Assembly: GCA_043228905.1 (NCBI GenBank)
Contig: JBHGNT010000022.1
Coordinates: 2,232,001 to 2,296,000 of the forward strand
Direction of reading: 5' to 3'
DNA from: Azolla caroliniana
Lineage: Eukaryota; Polypodiophyta
Length of the DNA stretch: 64,000 bases
The notes beneath the pieces were generated by a model. That model ran no database searches and had not been told where the DNA came from. It saw only the letters and a program-made list of their open reading frames with translations. Below are positions 53,974-64,000 of the stretch, piece after piece. Numbering within the stretch: the first letter of the stretch is position 1; each line of letters begins with the position of its first letter. Both the position numbers and the translations under genes were made by a program.

Positions 53974-56598
53974 CTATTGCATTTTAGATTCATGACTACA
54001 TGCACTATCCCCTTCCCCTTCAACATCATAATCAGCCTCAAAGTGTGATGAAATTAATCCTGGTAGAGTAAATGTTCTAGCCACTTTAACATCATCAACA
54101 TCATATTGATTATGAAGAGACAAATCCCACTTCATAACTTTTGATTGTTTCATCACACTATCGTCAGTCGAACTTCCATCGATATTTATTTTTGGATATG
54201 TTGCCTCAATATCACTTTCATACTCATTCAAACTCAATGGAAGAGTTTTTGATGAGTAATTCCCTAGCAACCACATACTACGATCCATACATTGGTTTCC
54301 TGTTCCAATGTTGTTGAAATCCAAAGTATTGCACATGCTTGGTATGGTTGATGTTACCAAATTGGATGAAGAGGAAGAATAGGCATGAGGGTTCTTGCTG
54401 CTAATAAGGTGAGAATGTTGCAAAGCCAAAGCTTGTGAAAGCTTGCAAGTCTTTTTTGTCGGATCTGAACTCCCTTGATGGTGGATTGTAAGCCTAGCTT
54501 CGGGCATTAGGGGTACTGAATCGATGCCACTAGCTATACTTATGTCACCTTTCGCTTGTTGATTAGCCCCTCCTTGAGCCTGGTCTGGCAACTTGCTACC
54601 TCTCCTTTGCAACGACTGCATATGTGATTCATCATACGAGAAGCTGGGATCTTCAATATTCGATAGTATCATAAATTCATGATGCGATGTGTCAGGACAC
54701 ATCGTATTAATCGGCATCATATAATCTTTGTATGATGATGCTCCATCCTCTTGTGGTGCTGTTTCTGTCAAAGGTGATATATCATATGCATGCTTTGTGT
54801 CGATTTGTGGTACTAGGTGCGAAATCTGGTCCAAAGAGGGAATTGTCGGTATCGAAGTATTGTATTTGTTTCCAAGCATGGTTGAAACATTCCAACCAAG
54901 TCTTGGTGGGGCTATTAAGCCATGACTAGCAATAGTAGAACTATTATTGTAGGTGGTGTTGGGTTGAACTAGACCCCCTCCAAAAGATGGGTTTCCTCCT
55001 AGGAATGGCAAACTACTCTTGAGAGAGCCTTCACTCAACGATCTTTGCAATGAGTAATTCGGTTCTGACATCCTTCAAAAAGTCAGTAAAACATAAGAGT
55101 TCAAATATATAGACCATTTTACAACTAACATACTTTTATAAGCATTTTAGAAGTAATATGCTTATAAAAGTATGTATATATATAAATCAACATATGTACA
55201 CAATACATATTCCAAAAGTATTCCCTATATCACTCTTTTTCATCAAGTGCTTTCATGAATGAAGAGATTGAAATTTATAAATTACTTACATGATAAATGG
55301 TAGATCCTGTTGCAGAAGCAATTTCTGTGCATTGATAACTTGTTCTCGCTCTCGCTCTAACATATAGCAAGCAATGCACTTTTTTTACACATTTTGTTTC
55401 CTGTTCATTATACTTTAAAAATAATAATAATATAATAGTAGGTAAAACAACATGCCTTCCCTATGCCTATTCATGTGCCCACCAAGAGCTTGCGATTTAG
55501 TAAATTTCATTTGACAGAAACGACATTTGTACGGCTTCAATGATCCTGTCCGATCACCAGTAGTACTACGATTCGGCCTCTTCCTTTTATCTGCAATTGG
55601 CAAATTTACCCTCTTAAGGCTTTAAGCATCTACCTTTGTAGTTGTAGTAGTAGCAATAAATGGTTTGTGTTGTAGACAGGTATTTTTTCATTCTTCAAAT
55701 CTTTACAAGTCTCCTACTATATATTCAAAAACTTTATTAGGTCTAATTCTCTGTAACCTCAGGGGCATCCATGAAAAATATCCAAAAACTCTATTAAGAA
55801 CAAATATTTTGAATTGTCTTTCAAATCTTTTAAGGGTCTCCTACTACATATTCAAAAACTTTATTAGCTCTAATTCTCTGTAGCCTCACAGGGGTATCCA
55901 TGTAAATATCCAAAAACTCTATTAGGAACAAATCTTTTGTATTGTCTTTCATGAGCAACTAGCAGGGTGGGTCCATTCATGGAGGTATTTTTCTTTATTC
56001 AAACCTTTTAAGGGTCTCCTACTGCATACATATTCAAAAAACTTTATTAGCTCTAATTCTCTGTAGCCTCAGGGGTATTGTCGTAAATATCCAAAATCTC
56101 TATTAAGACCAATTTTTTGGATTGTCTTTCATGAGCAACTAGTACGGTGGATCCATTGATGAATCCAAAAACCTCTTCGGTCATTAAAAAACACTGTTGT
56201 AAATACATCGAAACAAAACTCCGCCCGATATTGCACTCTCTTACAATAATGTGTGATAGTTTCCTTAAAGCATGCATGAATCAGTAAGTAGTTAGGATAA
56301 ACAACACCGAGCCATAAATTCTATATTTAACTGAATACCCCTAAGGTTTTACAATATTGCCCTTAAGCTTAATCTCTTATAATCTCGATGGACCAACCCA
56401 TCCTGATCTTGTTTCATCTCGATCGAGCAATCAATAATGTAATGGATCAAGTATGCAAACTGAAACTGATCAACCAATCGAAATTCAACAAAATCATGAC
56501 CCAAAAGTTGAATGAATCCATTAATTACTACCTGATTGTTCACTTTCTGCACTGCTACAGCTTGATACTTCAACATAATGCTTTTCCTCGTCTGTCAT
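53974..56598 (-). CDS. JAGGED/NUBBIN-like QALGGH C2H2 zinc-finger protein
   Basis: Four exons on the minus strand fit in phase: 56,598-56,532, 55,590-55,456, 55,356-55,290 and 55,072-53,974, giving 455 residues. Residues 1-22 are acidic and Ser-rich. A basic KRKRPNR precedes one C2H2 finger: C45, C48, H61, H65 with SQALGGHMNRHR, the plant-specific EPF type. EEREREQVINAQKLL follows directly, like the RQERETE..ARQL segment after the finger of JAGGED and NUBBIN, nuclear regulators of lateral organ growth. The long C-terminal exon is Ser/Asn/His-rich without a known domain. Introns 1 and 3 are GT-AG; intron 2 appears GC-AG. A possible acceptor (GATTCAG) lies just before the ATG, so an extra 5' exon is possible. 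No stops or shifts occur. The family assignment is less sure than the finger. Confidence 0.75.
55696..56170. repeat. Three diverged tandem repeats in intron 1
   Basis: Units start at about 55,696, 55,822 and 56,000. Each contains CTCCTACT..ATATTCAAAAA, ctaattctctgtarcctca and ATATCCAAAA(A/T)CTCTATTA, ending with attgtctttc. Units two and three also share catgagcaactag and a ~50-bp extension. They lie within the 941-bp first intron of the zinc-finger gene. Confidence 0.85.
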
Positions 56599-57355
56599 AC
56601 TGAATCGGCAACTATAACACCTTGGTAAATACAATGACAATGTATACAAGTGGGCAAACATAGCAATATGGCAAATATATACATATATATGTAACGTACA
56701 CAATTAAAAGGGAAAACTGAAGAATTGATTAAATACAAAACATCATGTTATAGATACATGCATCTTCTCAAGAGAACGGTTAAATCAAAAGAAATCATAA
56801 TGGAAAAAGCTTTAATTCAATTGTCTCACCTTTACTACATGAATCTTGGTCTTCATCATGAATTCATCGGCACCATCTCTTTATGGAAGGGATTAATGCA
56901 ACTTACAAAAATGTCTAGAAATCAAGAGAGCCATGCATCCCTATATAATTCAAATGCATGTTATTCAGGAGGGATAGAGAGAGGGGGTGAAAACAGAGGG
57001 AAAAAAACATATAAAAAGAGAACACAAAATAATGATAACAAAACACTTGAGGGAAGATATGGTCTGCTCTAAATGATCAAAGACGGAGATAAAAAGGGAA
57101 GAGAACACAAAAAAGGATCAAAAAACAAAGGGATGAAAACGCAAAAAAAAGAATCAGAAACAGATGGAAGAGAAACCTTATATGGGATTAAAAAAACATA
57201 GAGAGAGTGAGAGAGAGAGAGTTGATTGGATTTGGTGATCAAAAAAGGCAACAGAGAATATGATCAAAATATACTACTTTTTGGTTACACAATCTGGGTC
57301 TATGAGAAGACATATTAGAGGAGCACAGTGTTGTCAAGAAGAAACAGAGTAATCT

Positions 57356-57386
57356 GAAGAAGAAGAAGAAGAAGAAGAAGAAGAAG
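57356..57386. repeat. (GAA)n microsatellite
   Basis: About ten perfect GAA triplets (TTC on the gene strand), upstream of the zinc-finger gene. Confidence 0.95.
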
Positions 57387-57624
57387 GAACATAGATGTGG
57401 TGATGGTTGCATGCTTCAGGGGGGCTGCCATGTGTGAGAAAGGAAGAGAAGAAGGCCATGAGTCTCTCTGTCTATCTGTCTGTCTCTGTTTCTCTCCCAT
57501 TCAAACACACATACATACATCTAAATGGGCACACACAAAAGCAAAAAGCAATGAGATTTCATGATCAAAAGAAAGAGTTCAAAACTTAACACATAAAAGA
57601 AGCAAGTCATTGGCTTCTGCAAGA

Positions 57625-57631
57625 GGCTCAA

Positions 57632-57683
<52 letters not shown>

Positions 57684-57690
57684 AGGCTCG
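57625..57690. repeat. Hexanucleotide repeat (RGGCTC)n
   Basis: Eleven copies of AGGCTC/GGGCTC in blocks by variant. The plus strand translates as Ser-Gly repeats, but the surrounding frame has no other support and I do not call a gene. Confidence 0.95.
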
Positions 57691-57849
57691 TCACACTCAT
57701 GTGATTATTATTGCCTTGGCACCGCAAGGTGGAGGGTGCCTCGTGGATGTTTCAACTTTCTGTATGGGTTTAGAGGAGGAGAACTTTGGAATGGCCCTTA
57801 TTAAAAACATGATATAAACAAAAAAATTGCTATTGAATTTTCAAACTTA

Positions 57850-58536
57850 AAACTTAAGAAACCTCTTATGTGTGTGATTATTGATAATGCCACATGACAA
57901 GAATTGAACCCTCAACCTCCCATGTCATAACTAGGTCTCATACCCAATGTATCTTAATAAATCGTGTCATTATGGTCATAAATCCTTTTGTCATTCTAGA
58001 AATGTCTAGAAAGTCATAGAAAACTTTGCGACACGCACATATATTTCTAGAATATTCTTTGCTTCCATGCATGTATTAATAGGGTTGTTCATATTTATCC
58101 CAATCAAAGTGAACAACACCAGTTAAGGAATCAAAAGCACAAGTCATTCTTTCTCTCAATATCTTCTCTTACGTCACATTCCTTCCCTCTTTTATGTTTT
58201 GCTCTAACTTTTCGCGACAAATTGTTCACCTTCGCCTTCCTAAGGCTCATCATGTCTAACTCCACCAATAACATAAAACAGAGGGTGGCAACATTACAGC
58301 AACTCCAGATAAAAAATGAGAACCTTCCAGAATCATTGCGGAAACTTCAAGAAGCACCATCTATTATTTCTTCCACAAATTTGATGACATGAGGATGCAC
58401 TATTAACATGTTTGCAAGGATAAGGAATATTCCATTTGATTTCAGGGTTTCTTTTAACCATCTCACAAAACATGTGATACTTGTATCACATGTGCTCAAA
58501 AACTCAATGGAAAAACTTAAAATCTCACCATGTTAT
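57850..58536 (+). mobile_element. G: LTR and gag start of another gypsy-type element
   Basis: At 57,890-57,950 is an antisense tRNA-like segment (B box text as gaattgaacc, A box text as ccaatgtatctta). An untranslated stretch follows, then ATG at 58,252 with MSNSTNNIKQRVATLQQLQI, a coiled-coil gag start like A-family gag, ending at TGA 58,390-58,392. Capsid-like codons continue in frame afterwards (ARIRNIPFDFRVSFNHLTKH). The organisation matches family A with different sequence. The right side is lost at the A4 junction. Confidence 0.5.
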
Positions 58537-59130
58537 TGTTAGGAACAGTACTATGACAGAGAGGGATTTAGTACTAAGAGATGCGAATTAGTACTAAGAG
58601 AGAGAAAAGGGTGTAGAACTCACGAGATAAGGAAAGAGAGAGAGAGAGAGAGAACATGCAAGGATAAGGAATATTCCGTTTGATTTCAGGGTTTCTTTTA
58701 ACCATCTCACAAAACATGTGATACTTGTATCACATGTGCTCAAAAACTCAATGGAAAAGCTTAAAATCTCACCATGTTATTGTTAGGAACAGTACTATGA
58801 CAGAGAGGGAATTAGTACTAAGAGATGCGAATTAGTACTAAGAGAGAGAAAAGGGTGTATAGCTCACGAGATAAGGAAAGAGAGAGAGAGAGAGAACATG
58901 CAAGGATAAGGAATATTCCGTTTGATTTCAGGGTTTCTTTTAACCATCTCACCATGTGATACTTGTATCACATGTGCTCAAAAAACTCAATGGAAAAGCT
59001 TAAAATCTCACCATGTTATTGTCAGGAACAGTACTAAGAGAGAGAGGGAATTAGTACTAAGAGATGTGAGTTAGTACTAAGAGAGAGAAAAGGGTGTAGA
59101 ACTCAAGAGAAAAGGAGAGAGAGAGAGAGA
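58414..59130. repeat. Triplicated gag/LTR junction segment
   Basis: Units start at 58,414, 58,658 and 58,900. Each has about 120 bp of G gag text (gcaaggataaggaatattcc..) followed by about 110 bp of the outer end of an A-family LTR (TGTTAGGAACAGTAC.. or TGTCAGG..) finishing in (GA)n. Only the third unit continues into the complete A4 LTR. Confidence 0.9.
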
Positions 59131-59465
59131 GAGAGGAGTGAGAGAGAGAGAGAGAGGGAGAATGATGATAACAAAAGATATATTATATTATATGAAGAGT
59201 AAGTAGAAGAATAGTTATGAGGTTTAAGATTGGTGTTGAACCGATTTGGTTTGAAATAATGTCGTGTGCCTCCTTTTATAGTGTTTTTAGGAGTACTCCT
59301 GAAGTTTCTAGAATGTTCTAGAGAAATCTGGAAATGTACATCAATTTTCTATAGTGAAATAATAAATGAAAATAATATCCTTTGTATTACAATATATAGT
59401 GTAATGGAAAGGGTTCAACCCATGTAAGATAAGGTCATGGGTTTAAATTTTGCCATATCATGACA
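59020..59465 (-). repeat. A4 3' LTR
   Basis: Plus-strand text runs TGTCAGGAACAGTACTAAG..ATCATGACA, followed by the complement of the purine tract (ctatccctcttttaaaac). The tRNA-like segment is partly decayed. Confidence 0.85.
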
Positions 59466-60775
59466 CTATCCCTCTTTTAAAACGACGAGTGTGACGAGTC
59501 ATTTTGGATTGAGGACCCGATTTGTCTGGATATTGACAATGGAAGTCTTCAAGAAGGGCACGAACATTGGTCATATTCTCTATTGGTTCCCAAGTACGCT
59601 CACTAGGGCTATATCCTAGCCAATCGACCAAATAGTAGATCTTGTTGCGAACAATCTTGGAATCAAGGATGGCGGCAACCTCGTACTCAGGTCCATCTTA
59701 AAGTTCGATCGGAGGTGGAGGTGGTTTGATACGACCTAGGATAGTGTTGGCCTGATACGGTTCTAGAAGAGAACTATGAAATACCGGATGTGTACGTAGT
59801 TGTGGAGGTAGATCGAGACGAAAAGCGACATCATTAATTTTTTCGATAATACAAAAAGGACCCAATCACCGATAATCCAATTTATCGCATGGGCGAGTAG
59901 TCTTGATGTGTCGTCGTAATAGCCATACCCGATCTCCAATGTTAAAACTGGATGGAAGCCGATAACGATCCGCATAATCCTTGTGTGTTTGTTGAGCTTG
60001 TTGTAAATGAGTAGATAAATCCGCTTGTATCTTGTATAACCGCTCCAAATGATCCTCTGCACAAGGATTCGTGGGTAACTTCGGAGTTTTGAATACACAC
60101 CATCGGGGATGATAGCTCATATAAACATAAAATGGTGTAACCTTAGACGATGAGTGGACAGAGTTATTATACGCAAATTCGGCGAAGTGGAGAATATCCG
60201 CCCAGTCATCTTGGTGATAGCTTAGAAAACACCAAAGATATTGTTCCAGCATTTGATTTGTTCGTTCTATTTGTCTGTATGTTTGCGTGTGGTAGTCGGA
60301 GGAGAGGTTACAAGTGACCTTGAGCATTTTGAAGAGGTGTTTCTAGAATTTCGAGACGAACTGGGGTCCACGGTCGCTAATGATACTATCGGGGAGGCCA
60401 TGATGCCAACATACCTCACGCATGACAATTTCGGCGGTTTCTTCACTAGTGATTTCCTTAGTACATGGCAAGAAATGGGCCATCTTTGTATATTGATCTA
60501 CTACTGTTAAGATTGCATCGAATCCCTTAGAAACTGGAAGATCTGTGATGAAATCTAGAGCAACGGATTGCCACGACTTTCTTGGAATTGGTAATGGTTC
60601 CAATAAACCATATGGATGATGTCTTGGCATCTTTTCTCTGCAACATGTATCACATGTCCGAACATAATCTTCGACAAATCGTCGCATATGGGGCCACCAG
60701 AAATATCGTTGTACTAAATCTAACGTTTTAGTACTACCAAAATGCCCAGTTGTATGTGTCATGACAATTTTGGAC
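59466..60775 (-). pseudogene. A4 integrase and chromodomain
   Basis: The frame at 60,762-60,343 has CDTCCREKMPRHHPYG, VALDFITDLPVSKG and SIISDRGPQFVSKF. The next (60,327-59,866) starts LKVTCNLSSDYHTQTYRQIERTNQ, in which the GQ of the Glu block is changed, then FNIGDRVWLLRRHIKTTR. The chromodomain region at 59,740-59,480 has no long open frame. Frame changes occur near 60,335 and 59,860. Confidence 0.82.
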
Positions 60776-62172
60776 TACTCGAAGGCAACAAGAACCATTA
60801 GGAACATACAAGAGCTTCTTAAAGAATAGTAATCCATCATGACATTTGAATTGTTGATAATCCGTACCTGGTTGTTGCGACTGTGAACAAGATGCCCGAG
60901 AGGAATCAATTTGTGCTAGAATGGCTTGAGCGAAAGTATCTGTCTTCAAGTCCTCACGTATGGTATTGATAATGTGGGAATCCAATGGCATATCAACAAC
61001 TCGCGTTGCTTGCAGTCGTGCCGGTCCCAAGATTACTTGCTTTTGGTTATCGAATGGTAGCTCACCGGGACACGGTGCTAGATATGAGCGTCACGATAAC
61101 GCAACAGCCTTCCCTTGCTGCTTCCTAGGATGATATGTAATTTTGAAGTAAAAAAGAGTGAGGACTTGGGCCCATCGAGCTTGACGTCGATTTAATACAC
61201 GAGCATTCTGGAAGTAGGCAAGATTTTTGTGATCACTGAATATAGTGATTTGATGAGAAGATCCTTCTAGAAAATGTGTCCATTGCGTAAAAGAGTCCAC
61301 TATTGCTAATAGCTCTTTATCGTGAATTTCATAGTTGATTTCGGCAGCGTCAAACTTGCGTGAGTAGAAAGCCACAAGATGTAGCTTTTCATCATCGCCT
61401 TGTTGTGAAAGAATGCTACCCAAGGCGAAATCCGATGCGTCTGCCTCCTTGATGAAAGGTTTTGCCAGATCAACATGAGCTAGAGTAGGAGCTGATGTGA
61501 ATGCCTTCTTAAAACTGTCAAAAGCCATGTCCGCTTCTTTAGACCAAACAAACGATTGCCCCTTCTTGGTAAGCTGTGTGAGAGGTAGAATAAGCTTTGA
61601 GTAATCCTGTATAAACTTGCGGTAAAAATTGGCAAAGCCCAAAATGCATTGCACATCTCGCAATGAACGTGGAGTCTACCACTCTATCACAGTTTTAACC
61701 TTAGCTGGATCCATAGAGATGCCTTCCGAGGAGATGACATAGCCTAGAAATTCCACCTGGTTGCACTCGAAACTACATTTTTCTAGTTTTGCATAATTTA
61801 AAGACCATGTTCTCGAAGCCGTTTTAGTACTGACAGTACATGAGAATCATGCTCTTCTTGGGTCTTCGAATAAACTAGTAGATCATCCAAATAGATGATC
61901 AAACAAACATCCAAGAGATCTTGGAATATATCATTTGCCATATGCTGGAAGACTGCTGGTGCATTAGTGAGACCGAATGGCATGACCGTATACTCGAAGT
62001 TCCCATATCTGGTGTGAAACGCGGTCTTCCATTCATCTCTTGGTCGGATCCGCACGAGGTTATATGCTCCTCGTAAGTCGATCTTTGTGAAGAACCTTGC
62101 ACCATTGATCCGTTCTAAATGACTTGAGATAAGGGGGAGTGCATACCTATTCCTGATGGTGACCTTATTCAA
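60776..62172 (-). pseudogene. A4 reverse transcriptase and RNase H
   Basis: RT (62,172-61,798) has [45 protein letters not shown] and [12 protein letters not shown]. About 100 bp just upstream are deleted, removing the codons for the [20 protein letters not shown] block present in A3. RNase H (61,663-61,091) has IKEADASDFALGSIL and FSDHKNLAYFQN, and the spacer to integrase is at 61,030-60,734. Confidence 0.85.
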
Positions 62173-62950
62173 GCCACGATAATCTATGACTGTTTGCCAA
62201 ATTCTCCTATATATAGGCTCGAAGGACTTCTAGCTCGGTTGGTGACAAGTTGTAGATCGGGCCCCATAGTGGTTCTTTTCCCAATTGTAAATCAATGGGG
62301 CAATCATACGGTCGATGATGAGAAAGCGTATTGGCTTGTACCTTATCAAACACATCGGCATAATGATGACACTTCTCTGGAAGTTGAACTGTGGATTCCT
62401 CTTTAATGGTGTCAGAAGGTTTTAGTGATATTGCGAAGACAAACATTGCTTCCTTGCGTCCTTCCTCACGCCATTCACGTAGCGAAATGGTTGCAATCCT
62501 ATGAGTAGATCCCCGGATTTCTCTTGTTCTCCGATCTATGTTTGGGTTGTGTAATTCGAACCATGGTAACCCCAGGACAATTGGATGGTTTGGACTACTA
62601 ATTATATTAAATGATGTAACTACACACACCAAGTTATCTAGGACAACCTGAATTGGCTCTCACTCTTCTACGATTTTTCCGGAAGCAATGGGATGACCAT
62701 CAATAACTATTACAGATGTTGGGCAAGAAAGTTTTCTTAGGGATATTTGACGAGCTTGGGCAAAATTCCTATCCATAAAGCAAGAGTTGGCTCCAGAATC
62801 TAAGAGTGCTAAGACATGTACTAGAGGAATAGTTTTAGTACTAACCATTACTTGAGCTAAGAACACTTTGTTGACTTGCTTAGAGGAAATGGAACCACTA
62901 ATGGGATGCACAAATCTAGGGTTGTCCAACCAAACGGCTCCTATTTTGGC
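62173..62950 (-). pseudogene. A4 protease
   Basis: The frame at 62,929-62,660 has HVLALLDSGANSCFMDRNFAQ. The next (62,632-62,207) has IVLGLPWFELHNPNIDRRT and then the RT entry text [19 protein letters not shown] frame change near 62,650 separates them. The active-site DSGA is intact. Confidence 0.85.
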
Positions 62951-63935
62951 TGGACTTAATCGTTTAACTCTTCTTCTAGTTGACTAAGGATTTCAAATTT
63001 GTTTGAAAGGCTTGGGCTATTAGTACTATTAGGACTATCAGATATTCCTACTGAAATAGAATCGGGGTTAGTACAATTACAACTAGCGACTATTTGGTTT
63101 ACTTGTCTTTTTGGCCTATGGGGACAGTTCAGTACAATATGCCCTGGTTCACCGCAATAGAGAGACATAGTCGATTTGCTCGGCGTTGCTGCTTTTCCTC
63201 TTCCGATAATGGTCCGCGATGACGTGTTGTGTCGATTTCCATCGGAGTTGGAGTATTTGCTGGAGACACATTATATGACTCCCTTGGAAAAGGTTTTGCT
63301 ACAACTGAGGCATAGGTGGGCTCTGATCTTGTCCTTGGCATCTAGAACTGACGTTCCGAACGTCGTTCAAAAAGGCGGTTATCGCATCGCACCGCGCAAC
63401 TGATTGCTTCTGTCAATGCCTTTGGCTCTTCGGAGAAAGTTAAGAGTAAATCCTTGACATCATTACGTAGGCCAAAATGAAATTGCTCCATTACGGTGGC
63501 AAGAAGATGGAAATTCGCAGCATAAGCCGAGGCCGGCCGCTCACCTTGGTGCAATCTTTGGATTTTGTTGATTGTTGTCCTGACATTGTCAGTATCTCCA
63601 AAATAGGCTTTAAACTCGCTAATAAACTCTTCGAAATTATTTAACAAGGGGTAGTTTTTTTCTAACAGGCAGGCGAACCATGCCAAAGTCGTGCCACTAA
63701 GTAGCGTGCCTACTAGTCCCACTCGTGATGCATCGATGGGATATCGAGAAGGATGCATTTGAATCACTAAGCGTACCTGATTAAGAAAACCTCTGAACTG
63801 TGATTGGTTCCCATCAAATTTCATAGGAAGTCCGATCTTGGGTTCTTTGTGAGTCCCTTGAGCGCTTGATCCTTGTGGCTATAGTGATACAATAGTCGCT
63901 TCAAATTGTTGTACACGTTGTCGTAACATATTTCA
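62951..63935 (-). pseudogene. A4 gag
   Basis: Capsid text FDGNQSQFRGFLNQVRLVIQ (63,824-63,342), a TPMEIDTTR linker and a zinc knuckle region with the codons [11 protein letters not shown] near 63,140. A frameshift separates the linker from the knuckle. A deletion near 63,490 has removed the IPWDDQAL codons present in A3. Confidence 0.8.
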
Positions 63936-64000
63936 TACACTACGTGAAAAACATATATAGTATTAGATTCACTAAATATGAAGAAATAGAAGAAAATATC
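63936..64000. other. Unassigned end of window
   Basis: AT-rich sequence that no longer matches family A gag. It may be a deletion junction or a further insertion. Confidence 0.4.

Larger units (their letters stand above)
56599..57849 (-). promoter_or_regulatory. Upstream region of the zinc-finger gene
   Basis: No other gene is visible here. On the minus strand, 57,250-56,950 is strongly pyrimidine-rich with CT runs, as often seen in plant 5' leaders. Two microsatellites lie farther up. The transcription start and any TATA box cannot be fixed from sequence alone. Confidence 0.45.
59020..63935 (-). mobile_element. A4: minus-strand gypsy A copy at the window end
   Basis: The 3' LTR (59,020-59,465), integrase/chromodomain, RNase H, RT, protease and gag occur in the same order as A3. 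Recognisable gag text ends near 63,930 with RQRVQQFEATIVSL; beyond this the sequence does not match the other A gags. No 5' LTR is in the window. GTTAT (59,015-59,019) would be its left TSD. Confidence 0.85.

Noticed and set aside
57610-57804. Open frame with Ser-Gly repeats upstream of the zinc-finger gene
   Set aside because: The repeat is a hexanucleotide microsatellite open by chance. There is no supporting domain or start context.

Overview
This is plant nuclear DNA. It holds the end of a plant-type ZIP metal transporter (1-401, + strand) and a complete four-exon gene for a plant-specific QALGGH C2H2 zinc-finger protein of the JAGGED/NUBBIN type (53,974-56,598, - strand). Almost everything else is retrotransposon: chromodomain-bearing Ty3/gypsy, Ty1/copia with tRNA-iMet-type primer sites (TGGTATCAGAGC), one L1-like LINE, and solo LTRs. 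A large-genome vascular plant fits. The gene content does not fix the lineage; a fern or another non-flowering plant is only a guess.

The repeats are nested and the order can be read from target-site duplications (TSDs) and interrupted reading frames. Letters are local names. Block 1 (2,082-35,560) is an old minus-strand gypsy-type element D with only gag and protease recognisable. Inside D are two decayed minus-strand copia copies (copia-1, copia-2; 5,290 to about 20,845). Copia-2 is interrupted by gypsy A1 (7,189-11,709, +) and gypsy A2 (11,941-20,092, -, TSD CTTGG). A2 is interrupted by copia C (from 16,559, +). D's gag is also split by a solo LTR of family B (B1, from 21,527). B1 received a solo copia LTR (21,917-22,296, TSD ACACT) and a full gypsy B2 (22,362-33,563, +, TSD ATGCC, 456-bp LTRs). 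B2 carries a 5'-truncated LINE in its leader (23,914-28,091, TSD AAGGACCCTTGA).

Block 2 (35,688-52,550) is an old plus-strand copia E. It contains a tRNA-like-bearing LTR insertion G2 (about 38,226-39,260) and copia F (39,499-50,475, +). F contains gypsy A3 (43,689-49,300, -, two 430-bp LTRs). Downstream of the zinc-finger gene lies a decayed gypsy integrase (52,560-53,430). Upstream of the gene are microsatellites, another LTR/gag fragment G (57,850-58,536), a triplicated LTR/target segment, and gypsy A4 (from 59,020, -), which runs to within about 70 bases of the window end.

No element is fully coding, but A3, B2, F and the LINE are only lightly damaged and look youngest. The most unusual signal is that LTRs of several gypsy-type families carry tRNA-like Pol III A- and B-box pairs at tRNA-like spacing (43-45 nt), mostly antisense to the element. 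No CRISPR, operon or bacterial feature is present, and no intact cellular tRNA or rRNA gene was seen.
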